Assembly: GCF_002156875.1 (NCBI RefSeq)
Contig: NZ_NCSY01000006.1
Coordinates: forward strand, 339,482-403,481
Origin: Bacillus sp. EAC
GTDB lineage: Bacteria; Bacillota; Bacilli; Bacillales; Bacillaceae_G
Length of the DNA stretch: 64,000 nucleotides
Reading direction: 5' to 3'
The translations under genes and the position numbers were made by a program. Numbering within the stretch: position 1 is the stretch's first letter; each line of letters begins with the position of its first letter. Positions 52,111 through 63,740 of this stretch are shown here, piece after piece. The notes below the pieces were generated by a model. The model did not search any database. It worked only from the letters and a program-made list of their open reading frames with translations, and was not told where the DNA came from.

Positions 52111-52896
52111 ATGAGAAAATCTCATGAAGTTACATACAAGATTCATGGACATGACATGCAATTTGTTCAGGTTGAGCTTGATCCGAATGAAAGTGTCATT
52201 GCCGAAGCTGGAGCAATGATGATGATGGATGACGGAATTGAACTTGAAACGATATTCGGTGATGGTTCTCAACAATCTGGGGGACTATTTGGTAAATTAG
52301 TAGGTGCTGGTAAACGTTTAGTAACTGGTGAAAGCTTGTTTATGACAAGTTTTACTAACCAATCAAACGCATTAAAAACAGTAAGTTTTTCAGCTCCTTA
52401 TCCTGGGACTATTATCCCCCTTGATTTACAAGAATATGGAAACAAGATTATTTGTCAAAAGGATGCGTTTTTAGCTGCAGCCAAAGGCAATTCAGTTGGA
52501 ATTGAATTCCGTAAAAAACTAAGTACAGGATTATTTGGTGGCGAAGGATTCATCATGCAAAAAGTAGAAGGTGATGGTCTTGCATTCCTTCATGCAGGTG
52601 GATCAATTTATCAAAAAACACTTCAACCTGGCGAAAAAGTAAAAATTGACACTGGTTGTATTGTTGCATTTACTGGCGATGTTCAATATGAAATTGAATA
52701 TGTAGGTAATGTGAAAACTGCTCTTTTTGGTGGGGAAGGATTATTCTTTGCTACTCTTCAAGGACCAGGTACAATTTGGGTTCAATCACTAACATTAGCA
52801 AGATTGGCATCAAGAATTGGCCAATACTTACCAACTACTAGAGAAGAAGGTAGTATTCTCGGCGGTTTAGGTAATTTGTTAGATGGTAACGATTAA
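52111..52896 (+). CDS. AIM24 / TIGR00266 family protein
   Basis: A 261-residue, glycine-rich beta protein of the AIM24 fold: VIAEAGAMMMMDDGIEL (about residues 28-44), SLFMTSFTNQS and FGGEGFIMQKVEGDGLAFLHAGG are the family's repeated signatures. Bacterial members are of unknown function, linked to membrane or surface roles. The ATG at 52111 has GGAGGT upstream; the frame start at 52096 overlaps it. Single gene with terminator. Confidence 0.92.
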   Translation: MRKSHEVTYKIHGHDMQFVQVELDPNESVIAEAGAMMMMDDGIELETIFGDGSQQSGGLFGKLVGAGKRLVTGESLFMTSFTNQSNALKTVSFSAPYPGTIIPLDLQEYGNKIICQKDAFLAAAKGNSVGIEFRKKLSTGLFGGEGFIMQKVEGDGLAFLHAGGSIYQKTLQPGEKVKIDTGCIVAFTGDVQYEIEYVGNVKTALFGGEGLFFATLQGPGTIWVQSLTLARLASRIGQYLPTTREEGSILGGLGNLLDGND

Positions 52897-52906
52897 TTAA
52901 AAACAC

Positions 52907-52941
52907 AAAAAAACTAGTCAGATTGCTGACTAGTTTTTTTC
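52907..52941. terminator. Bidirectional terminator between the AIM24 gene and the lipase gene
   Basis: AAACTAGTCAG / CTGACTAGTTT stem with A and T runs at the ends, between convergent genes. Confidence 0.92.
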
Positions 52942-52951
52942 TTTATGAACA

Positions 52952-53746
52952 TTATATTTTTTCTTCTAACATTTCATCTTCGTCCCTTAACTTATATGTG
53001 AATGTTGGGGTATAGTCATATTGTTTTTTCATTTTATTGACCCCTTCTAAATATGTGGTTATATGGTGACTTTTTGCAATTGAGCTTTTGTTAACTGCAA
53101 ACGTTATTGCATTTTGAACTTGAACATATTCTAAATGGATTTTTATCGGTTTGACATCCACTTTAAATGGAGGAAGTAAAGGGACAACATCGTATAAATT
53201 AACGAATCTTATACTTTGCCGCACAATTTCATCATATTTCTCTTTAAATTTAATGTTTCCAACCTTTGGAGAGCCAAACGTATAAATATTTGGATTGCAT
53301 ATTTCAGAATTAGCAAGCTCAAATGCTAACAATGTAGCTAATGAGCCACCTAAACTATGCCCAGTAATATAAATCTTTTTTGTAGTGGCCCTCTGTTTTA
53401 CAATATCGATTATCATTTCACGACAAGATTTGTAAATTGATAGAAAACCAGAGTGAACACTACCACCGTTCATAGCAAATGGAAAAAGTTCTTGTTCAAT
53501 TTTCAAATCAGCAAGCCAATCCAAATCTGATTTAGTCCCGCGAAATGCAATTATTACAGAAGCTTCATTTTCAATAATAAATCCAAACCATTCAAGCTCA
53601 ACTATTGCGCATGCTTTTATCGTACTAACTAAAGAATAATTGGCAGGAATCATAAACTCTCCATCAGATTCCCATTGTCTATAGGTCTCCATACAGCATT
53701 CTAATAACTCTAAAGAAATATCATAGTCAATCGAAGGAAATTTCAA
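52952..53746 (-). CDS. Lipase family protein (class 3 alpha/beta hydrolase)
   Basis: A 264-residue protein with no signal peptide. Class-3 lipase features are VIIAFRGTKSDLDWLADL (oxyanion region, about residue 68), nucleophile elbow ITGHSLGGSLATLL (about 126), YTFGSPKVGN and a following FVNLYDVVPLLP with the acid; a histidine lies in SSIAKSHHITTYL. Probably hydrolyses glycerides or phospholipids in the cytoplasm or at the membrane. Nearest upstream gene on its strand is glgP, but they are about 60 bases apart with a weak A/G-rich hairpin between. Confidence 0.88.
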   Translation of the reverse strand: MKFPSIDYDISLELLECCMETYRQWESDGEFMIPANYSLVSTIKACAIVELEWFGFIIENEASVIIAFRGTKSDLDWLADLKIEQELFPFAMNGGSVHSGFLSIYKSCREMIIDIVKQRATTKKIYITGHSLGGSLATLLAFELANSEICNPNIYTFGSPKVGNIKFKEKYDEIVRQSIRFVNLYDVVPLLPPFKVDVKPIKIHLEYVQVQNAITFAVNKSSIAKSHHITTYLEGVNKMKKQYDYTPTFTYKLRDEDEMLEEKI

Positions 53747-53804
53747 CTAATCTCTCCTCTCGTATTCTACTTTGAAGAGAAAAACCTCCTTGTTGCAAAG
53801 GAGG

Positions 53805-56213
53805 TTAAGAATGGTTAAAAGATCTTTGTTGAATATTCCAAATTTCAGATGCGTATTGACGTATAGTACGGTCACTAGTAAAAAATCCTGACTTTGCTAC
53901 ATTGTGAAGACTTTTTAATGTCCATTCTTTTTTATTTTGATAAATGGTATTTATACTTTCTTGTGCAGTTAAATAGGAAGAAAAATCTCTAAGTAGAAAA
54001 TATTCATCATTATATGATATAAGTGAATCAAAAATCGGTTCAAACTCTTCTCTTGGTAAAGGAAAAAGTCCGTGTAGTAATTGATCTAAAACTTTTTTAA
54101 TTCGAAGATCATGATGATAGTAGTCACTACTCTTGTATCCACCATATTGATAATAATTTAATACCTCATCAGCTGTGAGCCCAAAAGTAAATATATTCTC
54201 TTCTCCAACTTCACCTAGTATTTCAATATTAGCGCCATCTAATGTTCCAATTGTTAAAGCTCCATTCATCATAAACTTCATGTTTCCCGTTCCTGAAGCT
54301 TCCTTACTAGCAGTTGAGATTTGCTCGCTTACATCTGCTGCTGGAAAAATCATTTCACCTAAAGAAACACGGTAATTTTCGATAAAAATCACTTTTATAA
54401 ATTGATTTATATAGCGATCATTATTAACTATATTTGCTACAGAATGGATTAACTTAATAATCTTTTTAGCATAGTAATAGCCAGGTGATGCTTTTGCACC
54501 GAATATGAACGTTCTTGGGTGCATTTTAAAATGTGAATCTTCCTTTAGTCGATTATATAAATACATAATATGAAGAACATTTAATAATTGCCTTTTATAT
54601 GCATGCATCCTTTTTACTTGAATATCAAAAATCGAATCGGTATCGAGTGAGATTCCATTAGTATAATGCACATAATTTTCTAGTACTTCTTTTCTTTTTT
54701 TCTTAACTTCCTTAAATTGCGTTAAGAATGATTCATCATTTTGATAATTTAATAAGTTTTCTAGTTGCGTAGGCTCATAAATCCATCCGTCACCAATTGT
54801 GTCTTTTATTAAACTACTTAATTCTGGATTACATTGAAGAAGCCATCTTCTATGAGTGATTCCATTTGTTTTATTATTAAACTTATGAGGCTCATATTCA
54901 TAGAAAAGCTTCATTTCTCTTTGCTTTAAAATTTCGGTATGAATCTCAGCAACTCCATTAACACTCTTACTTCCAGCTATCGCCAAGTGCGCCATCTTAA
55001 CGACTCCATGAGCAATAATTGCCATATGTTCAATTCGATTCCAATCCCCGGGATATCGTTTCCATAAATTCGTACAATATCGCTCATTTATCTCATCGAT
55101 AATCATATAAATTCTTGGAAGTAACGGTTGGAATAAATCAATACGCCATTTTTCCAATGCTTCTGATAGCGTTGTATGATTTGTGTAAGAGATTGTATTG
55201 GTAGTGATTTCCCATGCTTCTTCCCAAGATAACTTTTCATGATCTATTAATATTCTCATCAGTTCTGGAATCGCTAAAACTGGATGAGTATCATTGACAT
55301 GAATTGCGACTTCATGATGAAACTTACGTATATCACCATTATGTTCTTTATATGAATCTACTATTCTCTGAATACTAGCAGAAACTAAAAAATACTGTTG
55401 TTTTAAACGCAAAATTTTACCTTCATCATGAGTATCATCTGGATATAAAAATTCTGAAACTGACTCAGCCTCACGTTTATGTTTCATAAGAAACTTGTTT
55501 GAAGAATGTGAAGATGTCTCTGCACTCCAAAGCCTTAACGTATTAACAGTATTCGTGTGATATCCAATAATTGGTAGATCATATGGTACTGCAGTGATTG
55601 CCTCTGCTCCATGCAAGCGAAACTCTAACCTATTTTTATTATTGTAAGCCTCTACTTCTCCACCAAATAATACTTCAATTGATTGGTCATCTCTTCGTAC
55701 TTCCCAAACATTTCCATACTTTAACCATTGTTCAGGGAGTTCTACTTGATAACCATCGACAATTTTTTGGTCAAAGAGGCCATGTTTGTAGCGAATGCCA
55801 CAACCATGACCTGGTAAATCTTGAGATGCTAAAGAGTCTAGAAAACAAGATGCTAATCGACCGAGTCCACCATTACCAAGTCCTGCATCACTTTCAAACT
55901 CTTCTAATCCTGCAAGAGAAATCCCTAAATGCTCAAGACCAGTTTCACATAATTCCCTAAGACCAAGATGGATCAAATTACTTTTCAAAAGCTTCCCTAA
56001 TAGAAATTCAATTGACAAGTAGTACACTTGTTTTTTCCGCTCTAAACGATATTGTTCACTTGTGCCTAACCAATTCTTGCTTATATGTTCGCGAATCATT
56101 GTTCCCAGTGTTTGGTACTGCTCCTGCAGTGTACTAGTTGCAATATTCTTTCCATGCATAATTTCTAGTTTTTCTTTAAAATTCCATTCAAAATCCTCCA
56201 CACTAGAAAACAT
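53805..56213 (-). CDS. glgP: Glycogen phosphorylase
   Basis: An 802-residue PLP-dependent phosphorylase releasing glucose-1-phosphate from glycogen. The PLP-lysine region SGTGNMKFMMNGALTIGT is intact, as are GNGGLGRLASCFLDSLA and the NDTHPVLAIPELMR segment. Last gene of the glg operon and 23 bases from glgA. The ATG lies shortly after AGGCGGGG, an adequate RBS. Confidence 0.97.
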   Translation of the reverse strand: MFSSVEDFEWNFKEKLEIMHGKNIATSTLQEQYQTLGTMIREHISKNWLGTSEQYRLERKKQVYYLSIEFLLGKLLKSNLIHLGLRELCETGLEHLGISLAGLEEFESDAGLGNGGLGRLASCFLDSLASQDLPGHGCGIRYKHGLFDQKIVDGYQVELPEQWLKYGNVWEVRRDDQSIEVLFGGEVEAYNNKNRLEFRLHGAEAITAVPYDLPIIGYHTNTVNTLRLWSAETSSHSSNKFLMKHKREAESVSEFLYPDDTHDEGKILRLKQQYFLVSASIQRIVDSYKEHNGDIRKFHHEVAIHVNDTHPVLAIPELMRILIDHEKLSWEEAWEITTNTISYTNHTTLSEALEKWRIDLFQPLLPRIYMIIDEINERYCTNLWKRYPGDWNRIEHMAIIAHGVVKMAHLAIAGSKSVNGVAEIHTEILKQREMKLFYEYEPHKFNNKTNGITHRRWLLQCNPELSSLIKDTIGDGWIYEPTQLENLLNYQNDESFLTQFKEVKKKRKEVLENYVHYTNGISLDTDSIFDIQVKRMHAYKRQLLNVLHIMYLYNRLKEDSHFKMHPRTFIFGAKASPGYYYAKKIIKLIHSVANIVNNDRYINQFIKVIFIENYRVSLGEMIFPAADVSEQISTASKEASGTGNMKFMMNGALTIGTLDGANIEILGEVGEENIFTFGLTADEVLNYYQYGGYKSSDYYHHDLRIKKVLDQLLHGLFPLPREEFEPIFDSLISYNDEYFLLRDFSSYLTAQESINTIYQNKKEWTLKSLHNVAKSGFFTSDRTIRQYASEIWNIQQRSFNHS

Positions 56214-56236
56214 GGAACCACCCCGCCTTAAAAGAT

Positions 56237-57670
56237 TTACTTAGTAGATTGCAAATATAATTTCGCGTATTCTTTCGCAGATTGTAACCAACTTGAATTA
56301 GTACTCATAGCATTTTTCAATACTTTTCTCCAATGCTTCTTATTGCCATAAACACTTAATGCACGTTCAATTGTAAAGAGCATGTCATGCGCATTATAGT
56401 TACTAAAAGAAAATCCGTTACCGCTCTTCATCTCTTCATTATATGATTGAACTGTATCATTTAGCCCCCCAGTTTCTCGGACAATTGGGACACAGCCATA
56501 CTTCATTGCAATAAGTTGTCCTAAGCCACACGGTTCAAATAACGAAGGCATTAAAAATAAATCTGCGCCAGCATAAATCTGATGTGCAAAATTTTCGTTA
56601 AAACCAATATAAGCTCTTACTTTCTCGTAATAATTATGTTCCATTTCTTTAAAGAAGTTCTCAAATTCCTCTTCACCAGTTCCTAAAATAATTACCTGAA
56701 CATTATGGTCCATTAATTGAGGAAAAATATGTTGGATTAAATCAATCCCTTTTTGACTAGTTAAACGCGATACCATTGCGATAATTGGAATATCTTCATC
56801 TACCTTTAACGCCAATGATTCCTGGAGTTGTAATTTATTTTCAATCTTTTGCTCAATCGAAAACTCATCATAATTCGTATGAATTTTTGAATCTGTCGAC
56901 GGATTATAGATTGTTTCATCAATACCATTTACAATACCAAACAGTTTATGATCATGTTCTCGTAATAACCCGTCTAATTGCTCTCCAAAAAACTCATGCT
57001 TAATTTCTTCTTTATATGTTGGACTTACCGTTGTAACAATATCACTTGAGATAATTCCAGCTTTCATAAAATTAATACAATCATAAAACTTTAAATAATC
57101 ATCTCTAAAATACTCTTCATCAATTCCTAATATGTCATCCATGACTAACTTCGGAAAAACTCCTTGGAATTGTAAATTATGGATTGTATAAACAGACCTT
57201 ATTTTCGGATTCACATCTTTTAATGCTCCGTATTCCTTCATGAAAAAAGGAATCATTGCTGTATGCCAATCATGGCAATGGATAACGTCAGGAATAAAAT
57301 CTAATTCTTTGATACATTCGATTGCTGCTAGTGAAAAGAATCCATAACGCTCACCATCATCGTAATGACCATATAATTTATCTCGATTAAAATAAAATTC
57401 ATTATCTATAAAATAATAGGTCATTCCTTCCAAATTTAGTTCGTATAATCCACAATATTGCTTTCTCCATCCTAGATTTATAGAGAGCTCTTTTACTAAT
57501 TTCGCTTCTTCTTTAAATTTAGTAGGGATTTGTGAATAAAAGGGTAACATCACTCGAACATTTACATTTAGTTTATTTAAATATTTTGGAAGCGCACCTG
57601 CAACGTCTGCTAGGCCTCCTGATTTAACAAATGGGACACACTCGGAAACAATATATAAAACATTTACCAC
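56237..57670 (-). CDS. glgA: Glycogen synthase (ADP-glucose)
   Basis: A 477-residue GT5 enzyme elongating alpha-1,4-glucan from ADP-glucose. The N-terminal [14 protein letters not shown] (K16-x-G-G) binds ADP-glucose; C-terminal [18 protein letters not shown] and [11 protein letters not shown] complete the site. Length normal. It overlaps glgD by seven bases, showing coupling. Confidence 0.97.
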   Translation of the reverse strand: MVNVLYIVSECVPFVKSGGLADVAGALPKYLNKLNVNVRVMLPFYSQIPTKFKEEAKLVKELSINLGWRKQYCGLYELNLEGMTYYFIDNEFYFNRDKLYGHYDDGERYGFFSLAAIECIKELDFIPDVIHCHDWHTAMIPFFMKEYGALKDVNPKIRSVYTIHNLQFQGVFPKLVMDDILGIDEEYFRDDYLKFYDCINFMKAGIISSDIVTTVSPTYKEEIKHEFFGEQLDGLLREHDHKLFGIVNGIDETIYNPSTDSKIHTNYDEFSIEQKIENKLQLQESLALKVDEDIPIIAMVSRLTSQKGIDLIQHIFPQLMDHNVQVIILGTGEEEFENFFKEMEHNYYEKVRAYIGFNENFAHQIYAGADLFLMPSLFEPCGLGQLIAMKYGCVPIVRETGGLNDTVQSYNEEMKSGNGFSFSNYNAHDMLFTIERALSVYGNKKHWRKVLKNAMSTNSSWLQSAKEYAKLYLQSTK

Positions 57671-58683
57671 TGAATCAACGCTCCTTGAACTGAACCTTTT
57701 TGAAGTACAACTGGCTCGTTTAAACTCCCTTTAATCTCAACACCATCTTCTACACGTACATCTTTATCTAAAACTACTCCATCTAATATACAGTTATCTC
57801 CAATGATTGTTTTTTGCATAACAACACAATTACGAATTATTGTATTTTTTCCAATTTTCACTGCTCTTGAAATAATACTATTTTCCACAGTTCCTTCAAT
57901 CACACATCCATTAGCTACAATTGAATTTTTAACAATAGCATCTTTTGAATATTTTGTTGGTGGTTCATCTTTTACTTTAGTAAAAATTGGATAAGATTTT
58001 AAGAATAATTGATTCCAAATTTCTGGATTTAATAACTTCATACTATGTTCAAAATAGTCTTCAATCGTACGAATCGTTGCTACTTGTTGTGGAATTTCAT
58101 ATCCACTAAGCTCAACTCCATTATTTTGATCTCGTACAACATCCATTATCGTTTCATAACCTTTTTCATGAAAGTTTTCAAAAAGCTTTAATAGAAGTCC
58201 TTTTTCGAGAAAATAAATATTTAATGATTTTCCAAATTGCTTAAGCTCAGTAATTGCTGCGTTTGTTTCGACATGACGTTTTAGAATCGGTCTAAAATCG
58301 ACAGAACAAATAGTATATGTATTTGCCACCACTACATATTTTTGAGTTGATCTCTGTAAAAACTGAATATGCTTTTCGATGAAATCAAAAGTTCCAAAAG
58401 CTCCATCATTTGGTTCAGGCGTAAAAATAAATAATCCATCATGCTTTCTATTTAAATCCCAATGCTTTCCAGAACCTAAGTGATCAATAATAGAACGATA
58501 GGGCTGATCAGGAAATACTGCAACACTTGTAATACCAGAGTTCACCATATTACTTAACATAAAATCAATTAAACGGTAACGACCAGCAAAAGGTAGAGTC
58601 GCTAGTGGTCTGTGCTTAGTCAACGGTTTTAACGATTCAAAATGTGTAGAAGCCTCAATTATTCCCAACATTGTTTGTTTCAT
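57664..58683 (-). CDS. glgD: GlgD, ADP-glucose pyrophosphorylase-like subunit
   Basis: A 339-residue homologue of GlgC: the nucleotidyl-transferase start is altered ([20 protein letters not shown] in place of the GGxGxRL loop), so it is expected to lack strong activity and to modulate GlgC in a GlgC/GlgD complex, as in Bacillus and Geobacillus. [14 protein letters not shown] and the C-terminal left-handed beta-helix ([13 protein letters not shown]) are intact. Confidence 0.93.
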   Translation of the reverse strand: MKQTMLGIIEASTHFESLKPLTKHRPLATLPFAGRYRLIDFMLSNMVNSGITSVAVFPDQPYRSIIDHLGSGKHWDLNRKHDGLFIFTPEPNDGAFGTFDFIEKHIQFLQRSTQKYVVVANTYTICSVDFRPILKRHVETNAAITELKQFGKSLNIYFLEKGLLLKLFENFHEKGYETIMDVVRDQNNGVELSGYEIPQQVATIRTIEDYFEHSMKLLNPEIWNQLFLKSYPIFTKVKDEPPTKYSKDAIVKNSIVANGCVIEGTVENSIISRAVKIGKNTIIRNCVVMQKTIIGDNCILDGVVLDKDVRVEDGVEIKGSLNEPVVLQKGSVQGALIQW

Positions 58684-58731
58684 GATATACCCCTCTCAGT
58701 CTATTTTTCTATTTGAGGAATGAGCCACCTC

Positions 58732-59859
58732 TTATTCTTCGTTCGTAATCAGAATTACTTCTTCATAATCTTTTTCTGGTCGTAATAAGCTTCCATCGGC
58801 GATTATCATCCCAGGAGCAACTACAGCACTCTCAATGCGTACATCCTTACCAATTACACTTCCAGGCATGATAACTGAATCTTTAATAAAACTTCCCTCA
58901 CCTACTGTCACCCCTTGGAACAGAACTGAATGGGATACATAACCTTCAACAACGCATCCTTCATTAATTAGCGAATCCTCAACAATTGCGGTAGGAGCTA
59001 TATATTGAGGAGGCTGATTTGGATTCACAGAATAAATACGCCAGTCGCGATCGTATATATTTAACTCACTCTCTTCATTTAATAAGTCCATATTAGCTTC
59101 CCATAAGCTTTTTACTGTACCTACATCCTTCCAGTAACCTTGGAAAGGATAAGCTACAATTTTCTTTTTTTCTTCTAATAAAAGTGGAATTACGTCCTTA
59201 CCAAAATCATTACTTGACTCTGGATTACGATCATCCATTTCTAAAAATTCCTTCAAAATATTCCATTTAAAAATATAGATTCCCATTGAAGCTAAATTAC
59301 TTTTAGGATATTGTGGTTTTTCGTCAAACTCAATGATATCCATGTCTTCATTTGTATTCATAATTCCAAAACGACTCGCTTCTTCAATTGGAACCTCGAT
59401 TACTGAAATTGAAACATCTGCATCCTTTTCAATATGGTAATCTAGCATTTTGCTATAATCCATCTTATAAATATGATCACCTGAGAGGATTAGCACGTAC
59501 TCAGGTTGATATTGCTTAATATAATTTAAGTTTTGATATATTGCACTTGCAGTTCCTGTATACCACTTAACACCTGATGCTTCTGAATACGGTGGGAGAA
59601 CAGTTACTCCACCATGCAAACGATCTAAATCCCATGCACTGCCTATACCAATATAAGAATTAAGTACAAGTGGCTGATACTGAGTAAGAACACCTACCGT
59701 ATCAATACCTGAATTTGTACAATTACTTAAAGTGAAATCAATGATTCGATACTTACCGCCAAAAGCTACTGCTGGTTTTGCTAATTCTTTAGTTAAAGAA
59801 CTTAACCTACTCCCTTTTCCCCCTGCTAATAACATTGCTACGCATTTTTTCTGAACCAT
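58732..59859 (-). CDS. glgC: Glucose-1-phosphate adenylyltransferase
   Basis: A 375-residue enzyme making ADP-glucose. The catalytic loop [20 protein letters not shown] (from about residue 10), [24 protein letters not shown] and [18 protein letters not shown] are intact, followed by a C-terminal beta-helix ([14 protein letters not shown]). The ATG at 59859 is chosen, since GGGGA precedes it and the N-terminus then matches GlgC; a longer frame from 59973 is inside glgB. The gene starts within the last 53 bases of glgB. Confidence 0.95.
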   Translation of the reverse strand: MVQKKCVAMLLAGGKGSRLSSLTKELAKPAVAFGGKYRIIDFTLSNCTNSGIDTVGVLTQYQPLVLNSYIGIGSAWDLDRLHGGVTVLPPYSEASGVKWYTGTASAIYQNLNYIKQYQPEYVLILSGDHIYKMDYSKMLDYHIEKDADVSISVIEVPIEEASRFGIMNTNEDMDIIEFDEKPQYPKSNLASMGIYIFKWNILKEFLEMDDRNPESSNDFGKDVIPLLLEEKKKIVAYPFQGYWKDVGTVKSLWEANMDLLNEESELNIYDRDWRIYSVNPNQPPQYIAPTAIVEDSLINEGCVVEGYVSHSVLFQGVTVGEGSFIKDSVIMPGSVIGKDVRIESAVVAPGMIIADGSLLRPEKDYEEVILITNEE

Positions 59860-61750
59860 TGCTGCTAATCCCCTTTCGCATTTTAACTGGACGTATAATT
59901 GTAAAACTATAGGCAGGTAGTGCAATTTGAATGCTATATGGTTGACCGTGGAACGGAATTTCCTCTGCTTCAATTACAGAACGATTTATTTTACTTTCAC
60001 CACCGAATTGTACATAATCACTTGAAAGCAATTCCTTATAACGATGTTTATATGGAACACCAATGCGATATGTATCATAAGAAATCTCTCTAAAATTACA
60101 TAAAATGATTACATAATCTTCCTTAGATTTAGCTTTTCGAATAAATGAGAATACACTTTGTTCTGCATTATTTGCATCTATCCATGAAAACCCATCCCAA
60201 TGGTTATCAACTTCATATAATGATTTATTCTTTTTATAAATGGCTAACAATTCCTTAAAAAACAAATTCATTTTTGAATGAGACTCGTAATCTTTTATCA
60301 TCCAATCCAGCTGTTCTAAATCTTTCCATTCGTCAAACTGCCCAAACTCACTTCCCATAAAAAGAAGCTTCTTCCCAGGATGCGATAAATAGTAACCAAA
60401 TAATGTTCTTAACTGAGCGAATTTCTCTTCGTATGTGCCTGGCATTTTATTTAACAGGGATCGTTTCCCATGTACTACTTCGTCATGAGAAAAAGGTAAG
60501 ACAAAGTTTTCTGAGAAAGCATATAAAAACGAGAATGTCATCCGATTATGGTGTAATTTTCGTTCGACTGGACTTGTTTCCATATAGGTTAAAACATCAT
60601 TCATCCAACCCATATTCCACTTAAAGTTAAATCCCAACCCACCTTCATAAGTAGGTGCTGTCACTAAAGGCCAATCCGTTGAATCTTCTGCTATCATTAA
60701 AACCTTTGAATCATAATCAAATACCACTTCATTTAATTTCCTTAGAAATGAAGCAGCATAAGGGTTTTCCTCATTTTTATTTTCTTTTTTCCAATACAAT
60801 ATATTTGCTACGGCATCTACTCTGAATCCATCAACATGGAAGTGTTCTAACCAGAACATGGCGTTTGATATAAGAAAGGACTTTACTTCGGGTTTTGATA
60901 AATCAAAGTTTGCTGTACCCCAAACTTCATTCTCTCTAACATCATAGCTTTCATATTCATATGTAGGTGACCCATCAAACATGTATAGTCCGTGTGCATC
61001 CTTACAAAAATGACCAGGTACCCAATCCATTACTACTCCTAGACCTTGTTGATGACATTCATCAATAAAACTCATCAATTCATGTGGATTACCGTATCTA
61101 CTTGTTGCTGAAAAATAGCCAGTACCTTGATATCCCCATGAACGATCATATGGATGTTCTATTAATGGTAATATTTCAATATGTGTAAACCCTTGTTCTT
61201 TAACATACGGAATTAATTCAGATGCTAGTTCAGCATAAGTATAAAAATCACCATTATCCTTTTTTCTCCAGGAACCTAAATGAACTTCATAAATTAATAC
61301 CGGTTCCTCATATACATCTTTTTTTAATTTCTGTTTTTGATATTTAGTATCTTTCCACTTATATCCTGATAAATCATAGACAACCGACGCAGTATTTGGT
61401 CTTAGTTCGCTATAAAAAGCATATGGATCACTTTTCAGTAGAACTTCGTCATTATTAGACAATATTTCATACTTATAGATTGTTCCTTGATAAATGTCAG
61501 GTATAAAAATTGTCCATATACCTTCGCTGCTCATTTTATCCATTTTATGTAGCGATCCATCCCAGTTATTAAAATCACCTACAACGGAAACACACTTAGC
61601 ATGGGGTGCCCAAACTGTAAAATTTGTTCCTAATTTATTCCCTTTTTTTACAATATGTGCGCCAAAGCATTCATAGCTTTTAAATAAATTCCCTTCATGG
61701 AATAAATGCACATCAAATTCAGTTGGTCGTGTCAAAAGCAACATCCTCAC
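59807..61750 (-). CDS. glgB: 1,4-alpha-glucan branching enzyme
   Basis: A 647-residue GH13 enzyme forming alpha-1,6 branches. An N-terminal CBM48 ([22 protein letters not shown]) precedes the barrel; nucleophile D312 lies in [14 protein letters not shown] and acid/base E355 in [21 protein letters not shown] holds the third carboxylate. First gene of glgB-C-D-A-P. The start is ambiguous: GTG 61750 and ATG 61744 are in frame, with GAGGTGAGG overlapping both, and a TTG follows at 61741. The tail overlaps glgC by 53 bases. Confidence 0.96.
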   Translation of the reverse strand: MRMLLLTRPTEFDVHLFHEGNLFKSYECFGAHIVKKGNKLGTNFTVWAPHAKCVSVVGDFNNWDGSLHKMDKMSSEGIWTIFIPDIYQGTIYKYEILSNNDEVLLKSDPYAFYSELRPNTASVVYDLSGYKWKDTKYQKQKLKKDVYEEPVLIYEVHLGSWRKKDNGDFYTYAELASELIPYVKEQGFTHIEILPLIEHPYDRSWGYQGTGYFSATSRYGNPHELMSFIDECHQQGLGVVMDWVPGHFCKDAHGLYMFDGSPTYEYESYDVRENEVWGTANFDLSKPEVKSFLISNAMFWLEHFHVDGFRVDAVANILYWKKENKNEENPYAASFLRKLNEVVFDYDSKVLMIAEDSTDWPLVTAPTYEGGLGFNFKWNMGWMNDVLTYMETSPVERKLHHNRMTFSFLYAFSENFVLPFSHDEVVHGKRSLLNKMPGTYEEKFAQLRTLFGYYLSHPGKKLLFMGSEFGQFDEWKDLEQLDWMIKDYESHSKMNLFFKELLAIYKKNKSLYEVDNHWDGFSWIDANNAEQSVFSFIRKAKSKEDYVIILCNFREISYDTYRIGVPYKHRYKELLSSDYVQFGGESKINRSVIEAEEIPFHGQPYSIQIALPAYSFTIIRPVKMRKGISSNGSEKMRSNVISRGKRE

Positions 61751-62085
61751 CTCATTACAATCTAATTAATTTTTCTATAATATTACTATTCTACAAACTA
61801 TTGACTATACCCTTGTATTTATGCAAAAAAAATTCATGTAATTATCTTAAAAAATGAACAGGTATTCATGAAAACGTTGCCACAAAAGGCTTTGTCGTAA
61901 AAATGTCGATTTTGTCGAACGAATATTTACGTATAATTATTCATGCGTATTACAAAAATCCTCTTTATACTTCAATAATTTCTTATTAACTATTAAATTT
62001 CATACATATTTCACAGTTTTAACACATTTAAACTTTATATTTATTTAAGAATGTAGAAACATGTCGGAAAAAAAGGAGTCATAAA
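61751..62085. other. 335-base divergent promoter region glgB / PepSY gene
   Basis: AT-rich, no gene. Holds the cre candidate (61868-61883) and three TGTCG pentamers at 61893, 61904 and 61913, roughly one helical turn apart, possibly sites for an activator. RBS AAAGGAGT ends the region on the right. Confidence 0.5.
61868..61883. promoter_or_regulatory. Catabolite-responsive element (CcpA cre) candidate upstream of glgB
   Basis: ATGAAAACGTTGCCAC fits WTGNAARCGNWWNCAW at 14 of 16 positions, about 120 bases upstream of glgB. It could place glycogen synthesis under carbon catabolite control. Confidence 0.45.
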
Positions 62086-63489
62086 TTGGAAATTAATTTA
62101 GAAAGTAATTTGGAAAATAACTTTGAATCAGCTGAAAAATCGGAAGCAAAAGCGAAAATGAAACCTAATTCACTTTATTCGGCAATATGGAGATGGCATT
62201 TTTATGCTGGTATTTTCTTTGCGCCTCTTATTTTAATCCTTACATTTAGTGGAATAATTTATTTATTTAAGCCTCAAATTGAAAATGTAATCTATCATGA
62301 TCAACTTTTTATTAAGCAAGAAAGTAAAGTCCTGAGCCCGGAGCAATTAATTAAGAAAACAGTAAGTGCCTACCCTAATTCAATTATTACATCTTACACC
62401 CCATCTTCTTCCAAAAATACTAGTACACAATTAGAAATTGATCAAAATGGGGACGTAAAGACAGTGTTTATTAATCAGTATAATGGTAAAATTCTTGGGG
62501 ATCGTCATGATGATGACCGCCTTGTTAATAAAGTCGTCAAGATTCATGGAGAGCTTATGGCCGGAAAAATAGGAGACCGTCTTGTTGAGATGTCTGCATG
62601 TTGGGCTATTATTCTATTAATTACAGGAATCTATTTATGGTGGCCTCGTAAAAAGGATATAATTATGGGGATCTTGCTACCTCGTTTTTCAAAAGGGAAA
62701 CGAGTATTATTAAGAGATTTACATGCTGTACCAGCTTTCTGGTTTTCAATATTTATTAGCCTATTTATTTTCACTGGCTTACCTTGGTCTGGTTTATTAG
62801 GTGACTATATAAATCGTTTAGCGTCATCAACTCATACTAGCTATCCAACTGGATTATATGATGGCAATATCCCATCTTCAGTTATTCCTTCAAAAGAAGT
62901 TGCAAAAGTACCGTGGGCTGTAGAAAAATTACCAGTACCAACTTCAAATATAATAAAAGCACCTTCTAAGTCTGTTTCTGATATTATTTCAATCGTCGAC
63001 AAAGCAAATGTCCATAAAGGCTATACAATTACGTTTCCAACTGATGAAGCAGGGGTATATACAGTTTCAGTGGTTCCACCCAAACCGGAAGATCAGGCAA
63101 CTTTACATATAGATCAGTACAGTGGAAAAAAATTGATGGACTTACGTTTTGCAGATTACGGTATTGCTGCCAAAATCATTGAAATTGGAATTGCACTACA
63201 TGAAGGTCACTACTTTGGAGTAGCAAATCAAATAATTGATTTAATTATCTGTTTAGTCCTTGCGTTTACAACAGTACTTGGATTATGGATGTGGTGGAAG
63301 AGAAAACCTACTGGTCAATTAGGATCACCAACTGTTCCAAAGGACTATAAATTGGCTAAAGGAGTTATAGTACTGATCGTCTTATTAGCAATTCTTTTAC
63401 CATTAGTCGGTCTTTCATTACTAATAGCACTTACGCTTGATATCTTAATCATACGAAGAATTTCATTTTTATCAAAAATATTTAATTAA
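62086..63489 (+). CDS. PepSY domain-containing membrane protein (PepSY-TM family)
   Basis: A 467-residue membrane protein with the PepSY_TM layout: helix about residues 35-60 (WRWHFYAGIFFAPLILIL), an extracytoplasmic PepSY domain (VFINQYNGKILGDRHDDDRLVNKVVKIHG region), helices near 175-195 and 220-240, a second PepSY-like domain (ATLHIDQYSGKKLMDLRF), and C-terminal helices. W-R-W-H, VKIHGEL, LHAVPAF and ALHEGHYFG supply spaced histidines typical of b-type heme or iron-reductase-like families. Function not established; often linked to iron or copper. TTG start with AAAGGAGT. Confidence 0.88.
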   Translation: MEINLESNLENNFESAEKSEAKAKMKPNSLYSAIWRWHFYAGIFFAPLILILTFSGIIYLFKPQIENVIYHDQLFIKQESKVLSPEQLIKKTVSAYPNSIITSYTPSSSKNTSTQLEIDQNGDVKTVFINQYNGKILGDRHDDDRLVNKVVKIHGELMAGKIGDRLVEMSACWAIILLITGIYLWWPRKKDIIMGILLPRFSKGKRVLLRDLHAVPAFWFSIFISLFIFTGLPWSGLLGDYINRLASSTHTSYPTGLYDGNIPSSVIPSKEVAKVPWAVEKLPVPTSNIIKAPSKSVSDIISIVDKANVHKGYTITFPTDEAGVYTVSVVPPKPEDQATLHIDQYSGKKLMDLRFADYGIAAKIIEIGIALHEGHYFGVANQIIDLIICLVLAFTTVLGLWMWWKRKPTGQLGSPTVPKDYKLAKGVIVLIVLLAILLPLVGLSLLIALTLDILIIRRISFLSKIFN

Positions 63490-63521
63490 AGATATGCCTT
63501 TTCAGGTGTATCTTTTTTTGA
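63487..63521 (+). terminator. Intrinsic terminator of the PepSY gene
   Basis: AAAGATATGCCT / AGGTGTATCTTT stem (two G-U pairs) with T run. Confidence 0.85.
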
Positions 63522-63740
63522 TTCCTTCTCGCGAATATCCAGAATAAATTAATTTGACCTTTTTTTAAAATTTTTTATTTTATACCGAATTCTAATACAT
63601 ATAGAATTATTAATTTCTACTATTTAGAGATTTGGAAATTCCAGGAGACTCTCTTTCTGCTCTATACAATACCTTCTTTCAATTTGCTTTACAACAATGT
63701 ATTTTAATTAAACTAATAACAAAAAGGATCCTCTTAATAG

